Assembly: GCA_965213645.1 (NCBI GenBank)
Contig: CBDBZX010000002.1
Span: 372,001 to 436,000 of the forward strand
Direction of reading: 5' to 3'
Origin: CBDBZX01 sp965213645
Lineage (GTDB): Bacteria; Deinococcota; Deinococci; Deinococcales; Trueperaceae
Length of the DNA stretch: 64,000 bases
A model generated the notes under the pieces. The model saw only the letters and a list, made by a program, of their open reading frames with translations. It was not told the origin of the DNA and did not search any database. The position numbers and the translations under genes were made by a program. Each line of letters opens with the position of its first letter. Position 1 is the stretch's first letter. Positions 25,977 to 34,278 of the stretch are shown in pieces.

Positions 25977-27287
25977 ATGGAGAGCATGGCGAGCAGTACT
26001 GTAAACAGGACGAGGAGCACTGAGAAAGACGTGACCACCGGCTTCACCGAGCGTATTGATAAATTACAAGGGTACATCAATACTCTGCGAGAGCGTCTGG
26101 ACGACCCTGCACCCTCCGACTTAGAGGTATATCAGGAACTTTCGACTACCTTAGAGGAGCTTCAGGTCGCCGAAGAGGAACTGGCGCAGCAAAACGAGGT
26201 GCTTATTTCGGCGCAAGAGGGCTTGGAGCGTGAACGCCAGCGCTACCAAGAACTCTTTGAGTTTGCCCCGGACGGCTACCTCGTCACCGACGAATTAGGC
26301 GTCATCCGCGAGGCGAACCGGGCTGCTGAAGCGCTCTTGGGCGTACCGAGCGACTATTTGCGCGGCAAACCTCTCTCTGTTTACCTGCACAAAGAAGCGC
26401 AGCGCGACTTTCGCCAAACGCTCTCGCAGCTTGCTCGGGGGGAACCGCTCGAGCGTTGGGAAGTGCCCCTCAAACACCGAGACAAGACGCATGAACACGA
26501 ATCCGAACGCACAGTCGAGGTCAAAGTCGCTGTGGTCAAAGACGCTGAGGCGGCGGCCTTTCGTTGGGGGCTGCGCGACATTTCTGAGCGCAAAAGGGTG
26601 GAAGACGCCCTGCAGCGCAGCCAACTCCGCTTCCGCCAAGCCTTCCGCATCGGCCCCGTCGCGGCGATTATCACCTCGCTAGACAATGAGCAGCTCTTAG
26701 AGGTCAACAGTGCCTTTGAGCGGCTCACGGGTTACGACCAAAACGAAGCCCTCGGACGCACGGCGGCGGAGCTAGGGCTGTGGGCGTCACCGGAAGACCA
26801 AACTACGATGGAGCGAGCTAAGGACAAAAGTGGTGCGTACGGTGAACTCGAGCTGCACATCCGCACCAAAAAGGGTGAGATGCGCAATATCTTGTCCTCT
26901 ACCGAAGTCATCGCGCTCAACGGCGACAATGGAATGCTCCACATGTTCTACGACATCACCAAGCGCAAGCAGAGCGAGCAGGAGCTGATGCACGCTATCA
27001 ATACGGTCATGCAAGACACTGCCTGGTTTAGCCGCTCGGTGGTCGAAAAGCTCGCGCAGCTCCAAGCGGGCGAGATCGACCCCGCGATGGTTACTGAACT
27101 GACCAAGCGCGAGCGGCAAGTCTTGGAGCGCGTGGCGCAAGGCCACTCCAACGAGGCGATTTCAGACGATCTGGGCATCGCCAAGCAAACCGTGCGCAAC
27201 TACGTGACCCGCGTGTATGAAAAGCTCGGGGTGCATACCAGGGCAGAAGCCGTAGTGTGGGCACGCGAGCGCGGCTTAGCGGGCTGA
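25977..27287 (+). CDS. PAS-PAS sensor transcription factor with LuxR-type HTH
   Basis: This 436-residue protein has an N-terminal coiled coil (about 25-85) and a PAS domain at about 90-205 (YQELFEFAPDGYLVTDELGVI). A second PAS domain lies at about 215-335 (AVNSAFERLTGYDQNEAL-type). A C-terminal LuxR/GerE helix-turn-helix follows at about 375-432: LTKRERQVLERVAQG, EAISDDLGIAKQTVRNYVTRVYEKLGV. It lacks a histidine kinase and a receiver domain, so it looks like a one-component sensor-regulator. GGGAGGGTG lies just before the ATG. Position after cheB-cheR-PAS suggests it is the output of that module. Confidence 0.88.
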   Translation: MESMASSTVNRTRSTEKDVTTGFTERIDKLQGYINTLRERLDDPAPSDLEVYQELSTTLEELQVAEEELAQQNEVLISAQEGLERERQRYQELFEFAPDGYLVTDELGVIREANRAAEALLGVPSDYLRGKPLSVYLHKEAQRDFRQTLSQLARGEPLERWEVPLKHRDKTHEHESERTVEVKVAVVKDAEAAAFRWGLRDISERKRVEDALQRSQLRFRQAFRIGPVAAIITSLDNEQLLEVNSAFERLTGYDQNEALGRTAAELGLWASPEDQTTMERAKDKSGAYGELELHIRTKKGEMRNILSSTEVIALNGDNGMLHMFYDITKRKQSEQELMHAINTVMQDTAWFSRSVVEKLAQLQAGEIDPAMVTELTKRERQVLERVAQGHSNEAISDDLGIAKQTVRNYVTRVYEKLGVHTRAEAVVWARERGLAG

Positions 27288-27314
27288 GTTAGAATTACCC
27301 TTAATCAGACTTAG

Positions 27315-27473
27315 TACAGCGTCAACTAAAGAATAAGGCATGTCATTCTGAGCGGAGCGCAGCGGAGTCGAAGAATCTCTGCCTTTGCCTTCTCCTCTGA
27401 CAGAGATTGCGAGACGAGACCCTTCGACAAGCTCAGGGTGACAACAGTGTCGCAAAACTTAGTTGACAGTGTA
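27315..27473. repeat. Hairpin repeat family 1, copy 7 (best-defined ends)
   Basis: This 159-base copy is bounded by TACAGCGTCAACTAAA and TTAGTTGACAGTGTA, near-perfect inverted repeats. It carries AAGAATCTCTGCC...GACAGAGATTGC and GGGTGACAAC. It lies in the 27288-27653 gap, whose remaining 180 bases show no gene or clear signal. Confidence 0.8.
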
Positions 27474-27653
27474 TTTAGCATCACTGCCAGTAAGTACAAC
27501 TGCATCTATGCGGTCCGCTCCTACTTGTGTACACTAAGAAGTAAACAGAAGCTTGTACATAACTAAAGAAGTTTTTCAGACACTTCAACGCTGTGTTTGA
27601 CGTTCTCATGAGCCTACTTAAACTACGTTTTTAACCTGCCTTGGGGGGTGGAG

Positions 27654-27872
27654 ATGACACATTTCGGAGAGTATTTCAAACTTTTAGAGCGCTTGGACCC
27701 ATCTTTAGGGTCGGCGGAAGCGTCAACGAAGGACCTAGATACGCGGCTGCGTGAGCTCGGCTATATCGTGCGGCATGACGAGCGGCTCGAGCCCTGGCAG
27801 CGCACCGTCCTCTTAGAGCAGCTTTTCTTGCTGCAACGTCCTACTAAGTCTAAACTCGCCCATGACGCATAA
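27654..27872 (+). CDS. Small hypothetical protein
   Basis: The 72-residue protein (MTHFGEYFKLLERLD...LLEQLFLLQRPTKSK) is predicted all-helical and soluble, with no recognised domain. A GTG two codons upstream (27648) lies inside the G-rich GGGGGGTGGAG ribosome-binding stretch, so I prefer the ATG at 27654. A terminator-like hairpin follows about 100 bases later. Confidence 0.55.
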   Translation: MTHFGEYFKLLERLDPSLGSAEASTKDLDTRLRELGYIVRHDERLEPWQRTVLLEQLFLLQRPTKSKLAHDA

Positions 27873-27978
27873 GTACCTCTTCGGTTGATACGCTAATCCT
27901 TGTGTAAATTACCCTTCTAAGCCGTCATTATCTGTTTTAATAAGGGTGGCGCTCGCGCCGCTCCGCCGGGGGGACATA

Positions 27979-28014
27979 AGCCCACGAGAGCCTCGAGCTC
28001 TGTGGGCTATTTCA
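27979..28014 (+). terminator. Terminator-like hairpin
   Basis: AGCCCAC-g-AGAGC pairs with GCTCT-GTGGGCT around a five-base loop, followed by ATTTCATT. It lies between the convergent small gene and the lipid-kinase gene and may serve both. A second GC-rich hairpin (GGCGCTCGCGCC) lies just upstream near 27948-27960. Confidence 0.6.
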
Positions 28015-28035
28015 TTGCTCCGACGCTTCCTAATG

Positions 28036-28911
28036 TCACCCCTCGTACAGCATCCGCAACGAACGCGGCACAACTTCAACCTCGAACCGCTTCTGCACCT
28101 CTAAAAGTTGCCCTTCCACATGTGCTGGCGTCACCTCTTCCCAATGAATGGTGATACGCTTGCCTACCGCCTCATACACTTCAGGATGACGCAACCGCTC
28201 ACCCCGCAGCACTTTGGGCAAGAGACGAAGCACGTCCTTGGCCCCGATGCGCCCCGCCACGACGACGTTGAGCAGGCCGTCCGTGAGGCTGGCGGTGGGG
28301 GCAAACACGAAGCTGCCGCCCGTGCGAGGGCCGTTTTGAACCGAGGCAAGCAGGGCGGGTCCACGGTAGAAGGGCGCACCGTCCACCGTGACCTCTACGT
28401 GTTTGCGCCGCAGAGTGCGCAGTGTCACCGCGACGGCATAGAGGTAAGCGGCGCGTTCTCTTAAAACTTTGGGCGCACGCCCAAAGGTGTGCGCGACCTC
28501 CGCGTCGAACCCCGTACCGAGCGAATTGATAAAGGGTGCGCCGTTGACCGTGGCGGTGTCCACGTGGATGACGTTTTCTGAGAGGGCGTGGGCTAGAGCA
28601 TTTCGGGGCGAACGGCGCTCGACGCCTAGCGCCACCGCAAAGTCGTCCCCGGAGCCCCCCGGCACGACGCCTATGGTGCGCTCAGTGTGAACACACGCCG
28701 AGGCGACCTCGTGAAGCGTACCGTCGCCGCCCAAGACGAGGAGGGTGGCGTCTCGAGGAAGAGACGCGGCGATTTGCGCGGCGTGACCTGGAGCCCTGGT
28801 TGGGTGGACGCGGTAGGGGACGCGCTGATGCTCGAGCCTCTTCCGCACCCGCCTGAGCCGCCGCAAGCTGCGCCCGCGTCCGGCGACTGGGTTGACGATG
28901 AGATGTAACAT
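28036..28911 (-). CDS. Diacylglycerol/lipid kinase family protein (DagK/YegS type)
   Basis: The 291-residue protein begins LHLIVNPVAGRGRS and has the nucleotide-binding VLGGDGTLHEV (about residues 59-69). VPGGSGDDFAVAL follows (usually GTGNDFA; here a Ser replaces Thr and a Gly-Asp pair replaces Asn-Asp), then NSLGTGFDAEV. These are the diacylglycerol-kinase catalytic-domain motifs. The likely role is phosphorylation of diacylglycerol or another membrane lipid. GGAG is eight bases before the ATG. It is divergent from the hexapeptide-repeat gene. Confidence 0.88.
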   Translation of the reverse strand: MLHLIVNPVAGRGRSLRRLRRVRKRLEHQRVPYRVHPTRAPGHAAQIAASLPRDATLLVLGGDGTLHEVASACVHTERTIGVVPGGSGDDFAVALGVERRSPRNALAHALSENVIHVDTATVNGAPFINSLGTGFDAEVAHTFGRAPKVLRERAAYLYAVAVTLRTLRRKHVEVTVDGAPFYRGPALLASVQNGPRTGGSFVFAPTASLTDGLLNVVVAGRIGAKDVLRLLPKVLRGERLRHPEVYEAVGKRITIHWEEVTPAHVEGQLLEVQKRFEVEVVPRSLRMLYEG

Positions 28912-28989
28912 AAACCTTGCTCCAATGTGTGCCCCGATTGTACCTTGCGCCCTTCCAGCTTAGAGCTAGTAGCGCGGTAGACTACCACC

Positions 28990-29652
28990 ATGCTGACAAC
29001 CGCCGAGCTTTTTGATTTAGAGCGCGTCGCGCCGCCGCTCCGCGAGCTTTTAGAGACCCAGTATCCGTGGGAGGTCTTGGCGCGGCTTGACATATTTTTG
29101 CAAAACGTGCAGCGTGACGTGCGCGGCGAGGTGCACCCGTCGGCGGTCTTGGAGGGCGCAGTCTTCGTCGCTGAAGGTGCCAAGGTCGGCCCGCACGCTT
29201 ATCTCGAGGGACCGGTGTGGCTAGGCGAGGGCGCGGAAGCCGGACACAGCGTGTATCTGCGGGGCGGTGCGGTGTTAGGACCCAAGGCCAAAGTCGGCCA
29301 CGCCTCCGAAGTGAAGCACGCCCTGTTATTAGAAGGAGCCAAAGCGCCGCATTTCAACTATGTCGGGGACGCTATTATTGGACGAAACGTCAACTTGGGC
29401 GCGGGGGTCAAACTCGCGAATCTCAAAGCCATCGGCAGAGCGGTCAAGGTCGGTGAGGTGGACACGGGCTTACGCAAGTTTAGCGCGGCGGTGGGCGATG
29501 AGGTGTCCATCGGTTGCAACGCGGTGCTCACGCCAGGGACGCTGATTGGGCCACGCACAACGGTTTACAATGGCGCAATGCTGCGCGGCGTCTATCCAGC
29601 AGACGCTATCGTAAAGGTGCGGCAAACTTTAGAGCAAGTCCCATACCACTGA
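28990..29652 (+). CDS. Left-handed beta-helix (hexapeptide repeat) sugar-nucleotide transferase-like protein
   Basis: This 220-residue protein is mainly hexapeptide repeats (about 50-205): VHPSAVLEGAVFVAEGAKVG, LGEGAEAGHSVYL, IGRNVNLGAGVKLANLK, VSIGCNAVLTPGTLIG. It resembles the C-terminal acyltransferase half of GlmU and related UDP-GlcNAc pyrophosphorylase-like proteins, including the His-Phe-Asn-Tyr-Val-Gly stretch. The uridylyltransferase half is missing, so substrate is uncertain. TAGACT (28978-28983) is six bases before the ATG, giving a leaderless mRNA. Confidence 0.75.
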   Translation: MLTTAELFDLERVAPPLRELLETQYPWEVLARLDIFLQNVQRDVRGEVHPSAVLEGAVFVAEGAKVGPHAYLEGPVWLGEGAEAGHSVYLRGGAVLGPKAKVGHASEVKHALLLEGAKAPHFNYVGDAIIGRNVNLGAGVKLANLKAIGRAVKVGEVDTGLRKFSAAVGDEVSIGCNAVLTPGTLIGPRTTVYNGAMLRGVYPADAIVKVRQTLEQVPYH

Positions 29653-29683
29653 GTTTCAGTCAAAGCTCTGTTAGCCTTACGCT

Positions 29684-30349
29684 ATGTTTCCCCTCCGCGA
29701 CGCTAACCCCAGACACCGCACCCCTTACGTTGGCTACGCGCTACTGCTCCTCAACATCCTTGTTTTTCTCTACGGCTTGACCTTTACTCAGGGCGAGGCG
29801 AGGGCGTTCGTCTTTACCTACGGCTTTATCCCCGACCTCTTCTTCAGCAACCCTGTAGGCGAAAGCTACCGCCTCTTCACCAGCCTCTTCTTGCACGGCG
29901 GCTTCGCGCACATCTTGGGCAACATGTTCTTTCTCTACGTGTTCGGCGACAACATCGAAGACCGCATGGGCCACGTAACGTTTTTGGTGTTTTACCTCTT
30001 GGGCGGCGTCAGCGCGACGCTCGCGCACGGGCTCTTTATGCCCGCTTCAGAAGTGCCCATGATCGGTGCGTCCGGGGCGATTAGCGCGGTTTTGGGTGCG
30101 TATATCATCCTATTCCCGAGGATGCGCGTGTTGACCTTTATCCCCCCCTTTTTCATCTTTTGGCTCCCGGCCTGGCTCTATCTGGGCTATTGGGCCATTA
30201 TCCAAGTCGTGCAAGCGGTGGGCGGCGCATTGGTCTCTACGGCAGCGGTCAACGGGGTGGCGTGGTGGGCGCACGTAGGCGGCTTTGTCTTCGGTGCGCT
30301 GCTGGTGCGCGTCCTCGCGGAGCCCAAGGAGGCGCATTCGGTTGTGTAA
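29684..30349 (+). CDS. Rhomboid family intramembrane serine protease
   Basis: The 221-residue protein has six membrane segments and the rhomboid dyad: GASGAIS with Ser130 and WWAHVGGF with His197. The conserved LFLHGGFAHILGNM stretch (residues 68-81) is present. It cleaves membrane proteins within or next to the bilayer; the substrate is unknown. TAGCCT (29672-29677) is six bases before the ATG, so it has its own leaderless promoter. The stop codon TAA is immediately followed by a short inverted-repeat element, which may therefore supply the 3' end of the mRNA. Confidence 0.92.
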   Translation: MFPLRDANPRHRTPYVGYALLLLNILVFLYGLTFTQGEARAFVFTYGFIPDLFFSNPVGESYRLFTSLFLHGGFAHILGNMFFLYVFGDNIEDRMGHVTFLVFYLLGGVSATLAHGLFMPASEVPMIGASGAISAVLGAYIILFPRMRVLTFIPPFFIFWLPAWLYLGYWAIIQVVQAVGGALVSTAAVNGVAWWAHVGGFVFGALLVRVLAEPKEAHSVV

Positions 30350-30474
30350 TACCAAAGTGATTTGAGGATGGCACAAAGTGACATTCTCAAACATACTATG
30401 TGCGTAATTTCAGACGCCCTCACTTCGTGGAGCTTCGCGATCACATTGTGCCATCCCTTCTTCAGTCTGGTGTA
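30349..30474. mobile_element. Short TA-flanked inverted-repeat element, copy 1
   Basis: The ends TAATACCAAAGTGATTTGAGGATGGC and GCCATCCCTTCTTCAGTCTGGTGTA are imperfect inverted repeats about 34 bases long. The whole 126-base unit is non-coding and matches, in reverse, the unit at 51469-51574. TA at both ends fits the IS630/Tc1 type of target site. No transposase is in the window. Confidence 0.75.
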
Positions 30475-30614
30475 AGTAGATATGTTTAGCGCTCATTAAC
30501 ATGCCTTCCTAAACCTTCTCACTCAAGCTCGTTAGACTGGGAGACACTCTTCGCACCTTTTACGCTAAAGGCGTGTACTGTATGCCAAGAGGGTTGAAGA
30601 ATACGAGGTTTGCA

Positions 30615-31211
30615 ATGATTAAGTACGCTATATGTATTTTACTGTTAGGACACGCTATTTGCGCGACTGCTCAGGTAGAAACGTATCTGAGCGAGAACGG
30701 CACGAACCCCGAAACGACGCGCGGCGAGTCGCGTTTGCTGCGCTACGAACGAGAAGACTTTCCCGTCGAGGTCTACATTCCGCGTCCGGTTGGGGTGGAG
30801 GCGGGCGAGCAGGCGCAAAGGGAGGTGCGGCGCGCCTTTGAAGCGTGGGCAGAAGCCGCACCTGAAATCGTGAGCTTCGAGTTTTTAGAGGAGCCCCATG
30901 AGGGCGTACTGGTCGTCAACTGGGAGACGTTAGAGGGCGTTGCGGGGTCTTACCGCTACAGCTTTAGCGTGTCGGCGAGTGGTCAATACGACTACCGCGC
31001 CACGAGCATCATTTTAGACCCCGCCACCGAACCGGGCGCGCTCTACCGCTTCGCGCTCTTACAGGTTGGGCACGCGCTAGGGCTCTTCGGGCGCAGCCCC
31101 TTCGAGGGCGACGCGCTCAGCGCCGCGCCGAGCGGTGAGATTACAGGGCGCGACGTGGCGACCTTGCGGGCGCTCTACGCGCTGCCGAGTGGAACGGTGT
31201 TGCGAGAGTAG
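30615..31211 (+). CDS. Exported matrixin-like protein with a degenerate zinc site
   Basis: This 198-residue protein has a signal peptide (hydrophobic 5-20, cleavage near ATAQ) and a matrixin/predicted-protease fold pattern: VYIPRP, a long helix VRRAFEAWAEAAP, and FALLQVGHALGLFGRS. Active matrixins have HExxHxxGxxH at this last site. Here the residues are Leu149, Gln150, His153, Gly156 and Gly159, so two histidines and the catalytic glutamate are lost. It is probably a non-catalytic homologue. Start ATG 30615 has GAGG six bases upstream; in-frame codons from 30573 are less likely. Confidence 0.7.
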   Translation: MIKYAICILLLGHAICATAQVETYLSENGTNPETTRGESRLLRYEREDFPVEVYIPRPVGVEAGEQAQREVRRAFEAWAEAAPEIVSFEFLEEPHEGVLVVNWETLEGVAGSYRYSFSVSASGQYDYRATSIILDPATEPGALYRFALLQVGHALGLFGRSPFEGDALSAAPSGEITGRDVATLRALYALPSGTVLRE

Positions 31212-31375
31212 TGGCGCTATTTGGAAAGATGTAGAAGTCAAAACAAGGGGTTGCATCCCCTTGTTCATCACACGGAAATGGCGGAAGAAGTATACGTCAG
31301 CATTCAACTTGAACCCACTACCAAACAGAGTATGAGTCGCTACCCACTTAGCTACTACTCATTTGGTTTGTGTGT

Positions 31376-31939
31376 TCAGTTGCCGGGCTCGAGCAACCCG
31401 TAATCCCCGTCATGCCGCAGATAAATTACGTTGATCTCTTCGGTTTCCATGTTGCGAAACATAAAGAACGTGTGGCCTAAGGCTTCCATCTGCATCGCTG
31501 CGTCCTCGGGCGACATTGGGCGGAGCACGTGGCGCTTGACGCGGGCGATGGACGGACCGTCGTCCACCTCAGCCTCTTCTAAGGGTGGCAAGTCAGGCAG
31601 GTCGGTAGGTGGAGGGGGCGGCGCGTCGTGCGTGCGGCGGGCGAGCTTGCGCTCCTTGAAACGCCTGAGCTGACGCCCGAGCTTGTCCACCACCTTGTCC
31701 ACGGCGGCGTAAGCGTCCGGCCCGCTCTCCTCGGCCCGCACGATGCCGTGCGGTATGTTGAGCTGCACCTCAACCTTAGCGGGCTGCGCTGCGTCACCAT
31801 CCGCCGCGTACGAGATGACAACCTTAGCGTCCACAACCCGGTCAGAGAAGTGGTCGAGCTTCGCGAGCTTCTCCTCGGTGTAGCTGCGCATGGCGTCGGT
31901 CACGTCGATGTTGCGCCCAATCATTCTGTAGATATCCAT
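31376..31939 (-). CDS. hpf: Ribosome hibernation promoting factor, long form
   Basis: The 187-residue length and two-domain layout define long HPF. The N-terminal S30AE domain is at about 1-100 (MIGRNIDVTDAMRSYTEEKLAKL, DAYAAVDKVVDKLGRQLRRFKER). A proline-rich linker and the C-terminal dimerisation domain follow (about 130-185; VKRHVLRPMSPEDAAMQMEALGH...FMFRN). It dimerises 70S ribosomes into 100S particles in stationary phase. The ATG at 31939 has GGAGGAG just upstream; the in-frame GTG at 31951 lies inside that Shine-Dalgarno sequence and is rejected. Confidence 0.95.
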   Translation of the reverse strand: MDIYRMIGRNIDVTDAMRSYTEEKLAKLDHFSDRVVDAKVVISYAADGDAAQPAKVEVQLNIPHGIVRAEESGPDAYAAVDKVVDKLGRQLRRFKERKLARRTHDAPPPPPTDLPDLPPLEEAEVDDGPSIARVKRHVLRPMSPEDAAMQMEALGHTFFMFRNMETEEINVIYLRHDGDYGLLEPGN

Positions 31940-32107
31940 ACTCTCCTCCACATCATCACAGGCTTGCGTCTCGAGAGGGCACTCTCTATGTGTCCTCTAT
32001 GGTAGAGGCAAGTGTAGCACTTTGACTCTGTCAGAAAAGTGTCAAGGATAGCGTGAAAATAATTCTTGACAAGTACAAAGTGTCTACGCCGTTGGAGGGA
32101 GACTGTC

Positions 32108-32770
32108 CTAAGTGAGCCAACGGCGCAAGCGGGACGGCTTTTGCCCTTCGTGCCGGGCCAAACGCGCTTCTAGCTCTTGCCACCGCGCCTCTAACACCTC
32201 GATCTGTTCTTCTTGCAGCTTGATTAGGGCGCGGAGTTTTTTCATCTCTTTAGACTCTTGGCTGCGGTCCGTGGGCAGCAGCGAGGCGTGGAGGCGTTGA
32301 CGCTCGCTTTCCAAAGCCCATAGCGCTTCGGCAAAAGCGTTGTCCTGAGAGGTTTGCGTCTCCTTGAGCTGCGCTTCATAAGCGTACGGTTTACGCCCTG
32401 CTAGAAGCCCTCTAATTCGCGCACGCAGGTTCTTATCGCCCAACGGTTTCGGGATGATAAGGTCGGCTTTGACGACCTCGGCGAGCCTTTTAACCTCGTC
32501 ATTCAGGATCAACTGCCGCGACGTAGTCAAGATGATAGGCACCTCTTTAAGCCGCTTGACGCGCTTCATCTTGCGGCAGAGGTCGAAACCGTCCACGCTG
32601 GGCATATCGGTATCTAAAATCGCCACGTCAGGCGTGTGTTCGCGCAAGTAGGCGAGCACGGCTTGGCCGTCGGTAAAGGTTTGAAGTGCGTAGTCGTCGC
32701 CGTGAAAAATCAGATCGAAAAGTTCAAACTGTAAGGGGTCGCGGTCGGCGATAAGCAGGGTATAGGGCAT
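32108..32770 (-). CDS. Response regulator with C-terminal coiled coil
   Basis: The receiver domain spans about residues 3-122: acidic pair IADRD, phosphoacceptor Asp53 in ILDTDMP, Thr in IILTTSR and Lys in IIPKPLG. It has no DNA-binding or enzymatic output. Residues 130-210 form a charged coiled coil ending in a basic SRLRRWLT tail that could bind membrane or another protein. No histidine kinase is adjacent. Such receiver-only proteins may serve phosphorelays or localisation systems. Start ATG has GAGGTCACCTC upstream. Confidence 0.85.
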   Translation of the reverse strand: MPYTLLIADRDPLQFELFDLIFHGDDYALQTFTDGQAVLAYLREHTPDVAILDTDMPSVDGFDLCRKMKRVKRLKEVPIILTTSRQLILNDEVKRLAEVVKADLIIPKPLGDKNLRARIRGLLAGRKPYAYEAQLKETQTSQDNAFAEALWALESERQRLHASLLPTDRSQESKEMKKLRALIKLQEEQIEVLEARWQELEARLARHEGQKPSRLRRWLT

Positions 32771-32940
32771 GAGGTGACCTCGTCCCTAAACTAGTACAAA
32801 AGTTACGGAATACGGGTGCAAGACCTCACATCTGGTGCCTGTTCTCTTGCGTTTGGCTCGAGAACAAGCCGATGAGAGTAGCAATTCCATAAGTCGTTAC
32901 TACACCACCCATAGCGTTTATTTCTATTTGCATCCGCTCA

Positions 32941-33009
32941 CATGTGAAGCTGCTACAGCAGCTTCACATGGAAACGCTAGAGGTTGCGCTCGAGCTGAGC
33001 GCAACCTCT
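32941..33009. other. Two adjacent perfect hairpins downstream of minDE
   Basis: CATGTGAAGCTGCT / AGCAGCTTCACATG (32941-32970; 14-bp arms) is followed by AGAGGTTGCGCTC / GAGCGCAACCTCT (32979-33009; 13-bp arms, five-base loop). They lie within the 282-base gap 32771-33052. Neither is followed by a T tract on either strand, so simple intrinsic termination is not obvious; mRNA 3'-end protection is possible. Confidence 0.6.
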
Positions 33010-33052
33010 TCCCAAAACTTTTGCAACGACTAAAAACCGTGCGCGGTCAAGG

Positions 33053-33301
33053 CTACTTCGCCTCCGCCCCCTTCGCAGGCAAGTTCGCCACCAACACCAT
33101 CCGGTCCCCCTGCTGGTCGATATTCACGTCGTAGCCGCTCTCGTCCGCCGGGAAGTACTTGCTGATGACCTGCACCAACTCCGCTTTGAGTTCGTCCATC
33201 TTGGCGGGCGAGAGCTTGGCGCGGTCATACTGTAAGACCAACTTGAGGCGGTCTTTAACGGTCTCTTTGCTCTTTTTTCTACCGAAGAATCCATTAAACA
33301 T
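33053..33301 (-). CDS. minE: Cell division topological specificity factor MinE
   Basis: This 82-residue protein has the amphipathic membrane-binding start MFNGFFGRKKSKE, the MinD-binding helix region TVKDRLKLVLQYDRA and the topological domain (about 35-80; LKAELVQVISKYF). MinE stimulates MinD ATPase and sets the division site. The ATG overlaps the end of minD by eight bases and has GGAG six bases upstream, inside minD. No minC is adjacent on this side. Confidence 0.93.
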   Translation of the reverse strand: MFNGFFGRKKSKETVKDRLKLVLQYDRAKLSPAKMDELKAELVQVISKYFPADESGYDVNIDQQGDRMVLVANLPAKGAEAK

Positions 33302-34109
33302 TGCTCGCTCCAAACAGACGGCGGATATACGCCATGAAGCCGCCGCTACTCTCTAAGGCCGCGTGCGGCACCTCTTCGCCGCGCAACCTTTTGGCGATGC
33401 TCCTAAACGCGTCCCCCGCGCCGTTCTTGCTCGCCTCGCTCAAGCTGATCGGGCTGCCAATGTTGGTGGAAATAATGATCTTTTCGTCCTCAGGCACGAT
33501 GCCGATGAGCTTGATGCCTAAGATTTCCAGTACATCATCCACTTCCAACATATCGCCGCGCTTGACCATGTCAGGACGAAGGCGGTTGATGATGCACTTG
33601 ACTTCGGTAATCTCTCTGGCTTCAAGAAGTCCGATGATGCGGTCTGCGTCGCGTACCGACGAAACCTCCGGGTTCACCACGACGAGCGCACCCGTCGCCG
33701 CCGACGCTGCCGTCTGAAAGCCCGACTCAATCCCAGCAGGTGAGTCGATAAGGATGCGGTCGAAGCCCTCTTCCTCCAAGAGTTTATTCACCGTTTCTTT
33801 CATGTGATCTTCGGACAACGCGCTCTTATCCCGCGTCTGCGACGCGGCTAAGAGATAGAGGTTTTCCACGCGCTTGTCACGAATGAGCGCCTGCTTGAGC
33901 TTACAGTTGCCCTCGAACACGTCGATGAGGTCAAAGACGACGCGCCCCTCGAGCCCCATCACCACGTCTAAGTTGCGAAGCCCCACGTCGGTGTCGATGA
34001 CGGCGACCTTTTCCCCTTGCTGCGCGAGCGCAGCCCCCACGTTGGCGGTGGTGGTGGTCTTGCCGACCCCACCCTTCCCCGAAGTTACGACGATTGCTTT
34101 AGCGTCCAC
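33294..34109 (-). CDS. minD: Septum site-determining ATPase MinD
   Basis: The 271-residue protein carries the deviant Walker A motif SGKGGVGKTT (Lys12 and Lys17), VIDTDVGLRNLD (switch I), LIDSPAGIESG (Walker B/switch II) and a C-terminal amphipathic membrane-targeting helix (FMAYIRRLFG). It polymerises on the membrane with ATP and carries MinC when present. Start is GTG with AGGAGG seven bases upstream. It forms a two-gene operon with minE; the upstream 387 bases hold a repeat copy. Confidence 0.95.
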   Translation of the reverse strand: MDAKAIVVTSGKGGVGKTTTTANVGAALAQQGEKVAVIDTDVGLRNLDVVMGLEGRVVFDLIDVFEGNCKLKQALIRDKRVENLYLLAASQTRDKSALSEDHMKETVNKLLEEEGFDRILIDSPAGIESGFQTAASAATGALVVVNPEVSSVRDADRIIGLLEAREITEVKCIINRLRPDMVKRGDMLEVDDVLEILGIKLIGIVPEDEKIIISTNIGSPISLSEASKNGAGDAFRSIAKRLRGEEVPHAALESSGGFMAYIRRLFGASNV

Positions 34110-34278
34110 TGATGTTCCTCCTACCTGCTTTTGCCCTGTAGTTCCCTACCTGACACACTTTGTCATGTGGTCAAGATATTGACGTTGAATTGTAACAAGA
34201 GAGTATATCAAGTATCTTCGTAACCTCTTCAAGATAGAAAGTTGAGAAACGTTTCTGTTCGAAATAGCGCGTTTGACT

